NCBI GenBank assembly: GCA_016793885.1
Contig: JAEUHE010000060.1
Coordinates: forward strand, 1-64,000
Origin: Verrucomicrobiales bacterium
GTDB taxonomy: Bacteria; Verrucomicrobiota; Verrucomicrobiia; Limisphaerales; UBA11320
Direction: 5' to 3'
Length of the DNA: 64,000 bases
Part shown: positions 61,242 to 64,000 of the stretch, in pieces
Numbering within the stretch: position 1 is the stretch's first letter
How the letters are laid out: each line of letters begins with the position of its first letter
Made by a program: the position numbers and the translations under genes
The notes under the pieces: generated by a model
Database searches by the model: none
What the model was told of the DNA's origin: nothing
The model's input: the letters and a program-made list of their open reading frames with translations, nothing else

Positions 61242-61880
61242 ATGTCTAGTAAGCGTGAAGATCGTAAGCTTGGCGACCGACTTCAGACGAGGTTGTCTTT
61301 AATTGAGAGCCTCAAGCGGAAAGACCCGGCTTCATGGAAGGAGTTCAGCTCGCTTTACGGCGGAATTGTCCATGGATTCGCAATGAAACTAGGTTGTACC
61401 CATGATGAAGCCCAGGAAGTGGTGCAAGAGACACTGATTTCAGTGTCCAAAGATATTTCACGCTTCGACACCGATCCCGATCAGGGATCCTTCGGAGTGT
61501 GGCTTCTTACCATTGCTCGGCGCAGGGCAGTCGACCAGATGCGTAAGCGTCCCCCGCAGGGGCGATTTGTGGATATGGGTGGCCCCGGGACTGGGACGCC
61601 GCCCGTTTCGCGAATTCCAGAGCGGGAGGCCGATCTATCGGCGGTTTGGGAGACGGAGTGGAGGCAAGCACTGCTCGACAAATCGATCGAAAGTCTCAAA
61701 ACCCAGGTCAATCCCGTCCACTTCAAGATTTATTATCTGGCCGTAATTAAGGAGAAGCCCGCGTCTGAGGTGGCCAAGGCGCTAAGAGTGAGCGCCGCCC
61801 AGGTTTATCTGGTCAAGCACAGGCTTGGGCTGCAGCTCAGGCGGGAAATGAAGAAACTTCAGGATCGGGAGCCATCGTAA
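61242..61880 (+). CDS. ECF-type sigma factor
   Basis: 212 aa from the ATG at 61242 (MSSKREDRKLGDRL); a GTG at 61170 would add 24 residues. Region 2 lies at about 30-105 (WKEFSSLYGGIVHGFAMKLG, DEAQEVVQETLISVSKDI, FGVWLLTIARRRAVDQMRKR). Region 4 lies at about 165-205 (FKIYYLAVIKEKPASEVAKA, SAAQVYLVKHRLGLQLRR). The linker is longer than in classical ECFs. The kinase gene follows 165 bp downstream, the third such pairing in the window. No anti-sigma gene is adjacent. Confidence 0.88.
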   Translation: MSSKREDRKLGDRLQTRLSLIESLKRKDPASWKEFSSLYGGIVHGFAMKLGCTHDEAQEVVQETLISVSKDISRFDTDPDQGSFGVWLLTIARRRAVDQMRKRPPQGRFVDMGGPGTGTPPVSRIPEREADLSAVWETEWRQALLDKSIESLKTQVNPVHFKIYYLAVIKEKPASEVAKALRVSAAQVYLVKHRLGLQLRREMKKLQDREPS

Positions 61881-62045
61881 GCCTCAGATTCCGGATTGCG
61901 TCGCTTCAACATCCGGGTCCGCGCGGGCCGTGATCCGAGTGCACGGCCTCAAGGCAATTTTCTCCAAACTTGCACTTGTGTCTTCGGCTCGCTGATGTCA
62001 CAAATCTTCAGCGTTCCTTAACACTTTTCCGACACAAGGATTTTC

Positions 62046-64000
62046 ATGGCACTCGAAGGAGTTTCCTCGGCCAAACCAAGAGTCCATCCATCCACTATTT
62101 CACCTCATATCCCTGACCATGAGTTGATTCGCATTATCGACTCCGGGAGCTATGGGACGGTATGGCTTGCCCGAAACATCATGGGCACTTACCGCGCCTT
62201 GAAAGTGGTGTATCGATCTACCTTCACGGACGACCGCCCCTATGATCGCGAGTTTCGGGGTATCCAGCGGTTTGAGCCCATCTCGCGTTCCCACGAAAGC
62301 CAGGTGGATATTCTCCACGTGGGCCGCAACGATACTGAAGGCTATTTTTACTACGTGATGGAGTTGGCTGATCCTGTGGATGGCGGAGACTTGCCTCCCT
62401 TGAGAAAGCAGGGCCTTCCGAGTGACGAAGCATCCGTGTCGGAAACACTCCAAACCGAATCCATCCGCAACTATCTCCCGCGCACGCTGAAATCAGAATT
62501 GGCTCAATCGGCACTGGGGCGTCTTCCGGTAGCCGAGTGTTTGGAAATCGCACTTTCTCTCACCAAAGCGCTTCATCACCTGCATTTGAGCGGACTGGTG
62601 CATCGCGATGTAAAGCCTTCCAACATCATCTTCGTTAATGGCATTCCGAAATTGGCTGACATCGGTTTGGTGACCGGGGTGGACGCAACGATGTCCAATG
62701 TTGGTACCGAGGGGTTTGCCGCGCCCGAAGGCACCGGGACACCTCAATCCGACATATACTCCTTGGGCAAGGTCCTCTATGAGATCAGTACGGGAAAGGA
62801 TCGACAGTCTTACCCCGAGCCCATCACTGAGCTCGGTTCCTGTCCGGACGCCGATCAGCTTCTGGAATTGGATGAAATCATTGCTCGGGCTTGCGCCTAC
62901 GATCCTAAGCAGCGGTATCCATCTGCGCGGGCGATGCAGGAAGATTTACTCCTACTGCGCGCCGGGCATTCGGTCAAAAAGCTTCATAGGCTTCAGCGGC
63001 GACTGGCTGCGGCAACAAGAGCGGTTGCGATAGCAGCCTGCCTTCTGGTGTTCGTAGGTGCAGGTTGGTACTATGCAGCAACCAAGGAACAGCAGGCAAA
63101 TGCGGCTCGAAAAGAATTGGAAGCCATGCAAAAAGCAGAAGCCAAGGCTCGCCTTGCTGCAGAACAAGCGCTTTTTCAATCCAAAATGAATCTCGCTCAT
63201 GCCCTGCTTCAAACTCGAACGTCAGGACAGCGATTCCGGGCGTTGGATCTCATTCGAGAGGCGGCCAAGCATACCAATTCAACGGCGTTGCGGACTCTGG
63301 CTTTCCGAGCCTTTTCCTTACCCGACGCCATGCCTTGGCGCACGATACCCTCATTTCGTAAAGGACCCACGCGTGGGCTGGCTTTTGATCCCAATCTGAG
63401 ACTTTACGCCACCAACGATCCATCTGGCGGTTTGATCGTTCGGTCGGTGGACAATGACGAGATCGTTTCTCAACTTGCGCCGCCGAGTGATTTGGAAGTG
63501 TCAACCCCTAAGCTGGCTCGTTGGACCTGGTCCAAGGATGATTCTTCGGTATATGGGCTCTACCAAGGTGGGGATTTTGTTATTTGGAACCCTCGCAATA
63601 CTCAACATTTGGTCCCGCCGATGCGACTTCTAAAGGTTCATCGGGCGGCCTCCTATTTCGATGTTACTGCGGATGGAAAAGGGCTGATGAGTGTTCATCC
63701 CGGAGGGACTGAGTATCACGAGATTTCCACGGGCCATCGCCGATTTTTCGTCGAAGGTGTTAGCGGAGCCAGTCTGTTCAGCCCAAGAGGGGATCGATGG
63801 ATGCTACACGCGGAAGAAAGTGTGAGGATTTTCGATGTCGTCCATGGTGCCACCATGGCTGAGTTGCCTGCAAGTGGAGGCCACGCCATTACCTGCGCCA
63901 TTTGGATGGCCGATGGAGAGCATATCGCGGTTGCTGAGAGACCGGATGATAAGCTTGGTGATTGTATGGTTCATCTTTGGAATGTGACTACCAAGCAGAA
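62046..64000 (+). CDS. Transmembrane Ser/Thr kinase with propeller-like C-terminus (3' end outside window)
   Basis: At least 651 codons from the ATG at 62046. Kinase domain about 25-300: loop DSGSYGTVWLAR, an invariant-Lys candidate in YRALKVVYR, and a complete catalytic loop with HRD at 186-188 (VHRDVKPSN). The metal-binding motif is Asp205-Ile-Gly instead of DFG, followed by TEGFAAPEG. A membrane helix lies at about 326-346 (AVAIAACLLVFVGAGWYYAA), then a helical Ala/Glu/Lys-rich stretch (about 350-385). Beta-strand-rich sequence continues to the window edge with phrases of WD40 type (FIV/FVIWNPRNTQ, GDCMVHLWNVTTK). A cytoplasmic kinase with an extracytoplasmic propeller is predicted. It is paired with the sigma gene at 61242. 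Confidence 0.9.
   Translation, partial: MALEGVSSAKPRVHPSTISPHIPDHELIRIIDSGSYGTVWLARNIMGTYRALKVVYRSTFTDDRPYDREFRGIQRFEPISRSHESQVDILHVGRNDTEGYFYYVMELADPVDGGDLPPLRKQGLPSDEASVSETLQTESIRNYLPRTLKSELAQSALGRLPVAECLEIALSLTKALHHLHLSGLVHRDVKPSNIIFVNGIPKLADIGLVTGVDATMSNVGTEGFAAPEGTGTPQSDIYSLGKVLYEISTGKDRQSYPEPITELGSCPDADQLLELDEIIARACAYDPKQRYPSARAMQEDLLLLRAGHSVKKLHRLQRRLAAATRAVAIAACLLVFVGAGWYYAATKEQQANAARKELEAMQKAEAKARLAAEQALFQSKMNLAHALLQTRTSGQRFRALDLIREAAKHTNSTALRTLAFRAFSLPDAMPWRTIPSFRKGPTRGLAFDPNLRLYATNDPSGGLIVRSVDNDEIVSQLAPPSDLEVSTPKLARWTWSKDDSSVYGLYQGGDFVIWNPRNTQHLVPPMRLLKVHRAASYFDVTADGKGLMSVHPGGTEYHEISTGHRRFFVEGVSGASLFSPRGDRWMLHAEESVRIFDVVHGATMAELPASGGHAITCAIWMADGEHIAVAERPDDKLGDCMVHLWNVTTKQ

Overview
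The window is high-GC bacterial chromosome with a very large secreted and cell-surface repertoire. The mix of CotH-kinase and lamin-tail (LTD) giants, Ig and LamG modules, a DUF1080 protein, a one-gene pseudopilin with a late DGH motif, and ECF sigma factors paired with Ser/Thr kinases points to Verrucomicrobiota, probably the former subdivision 3 (Pedosphaera/Limisphaera relatives). This placement is inferred from gene content; no marker gene such as 16S is present.

Layout. 1-5850: a partial secreted protein with tandem pre-peptidase-C-like repeats, then an ECF sigma/WD40-kinase pair on the minus strand. 6240-13265: small genes (secreted coiled-coil protein, M24 Xaa-Pro aminopeptidase, GIY-YIG nuclease, tRNA-Arg(CCT), two secreted unknowns) separated by repeat-rich spacers. 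13266-20546: a 2426-aa LTD/CotH protein. 21048-24316: 2-oxoacid dehydrogenase E2 and a fused E1 alpha-beta. 24743-31640: GluQ-type tRNA(Asp) modification enzyme coupled to an alpha-2-macroglobulin. 31790-36040: two further secreted proteins. 36222-41670: a NarL-type regulator and a LamG/propeller histidine kinase split by a transposase remnant. 41937-51951: an apparent operon of ECF sigma, Ser/Thr kinase with an extracytoplasmic PhnD-like domain, LTD/Ig protein, pseudopilin and Ig/propeller protein. 52071-60837: DUF1080 protein, a third CotH protein, tRNA-Val(GAC), a decayed AAA/DUF4143 gene and a LamG/Ig protein. 61242-64000: a third ECF sigma/kinase pair, the kinase cut by the window edge.

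Themes. Three sigma/kinase modules in 64 kb imply that extracytoplasmic sensing through Ser/Thr phosphorylation is a main regulatory mode here. Six secreted proteins end in the same uncharacterised C-terminal module (an 'ESS.DL..W' core followed by a terminal 'FYR'), and a seventh carries it just after the signal peptide; it could be a sorting or anchoring domain. The spacers hold at least four dispersed repeat types: 9-nt phased, 7-nt phased, triple-hairpin and large inverted elements. No rRNA, CRISPR array or intact insertion sequence was seen.
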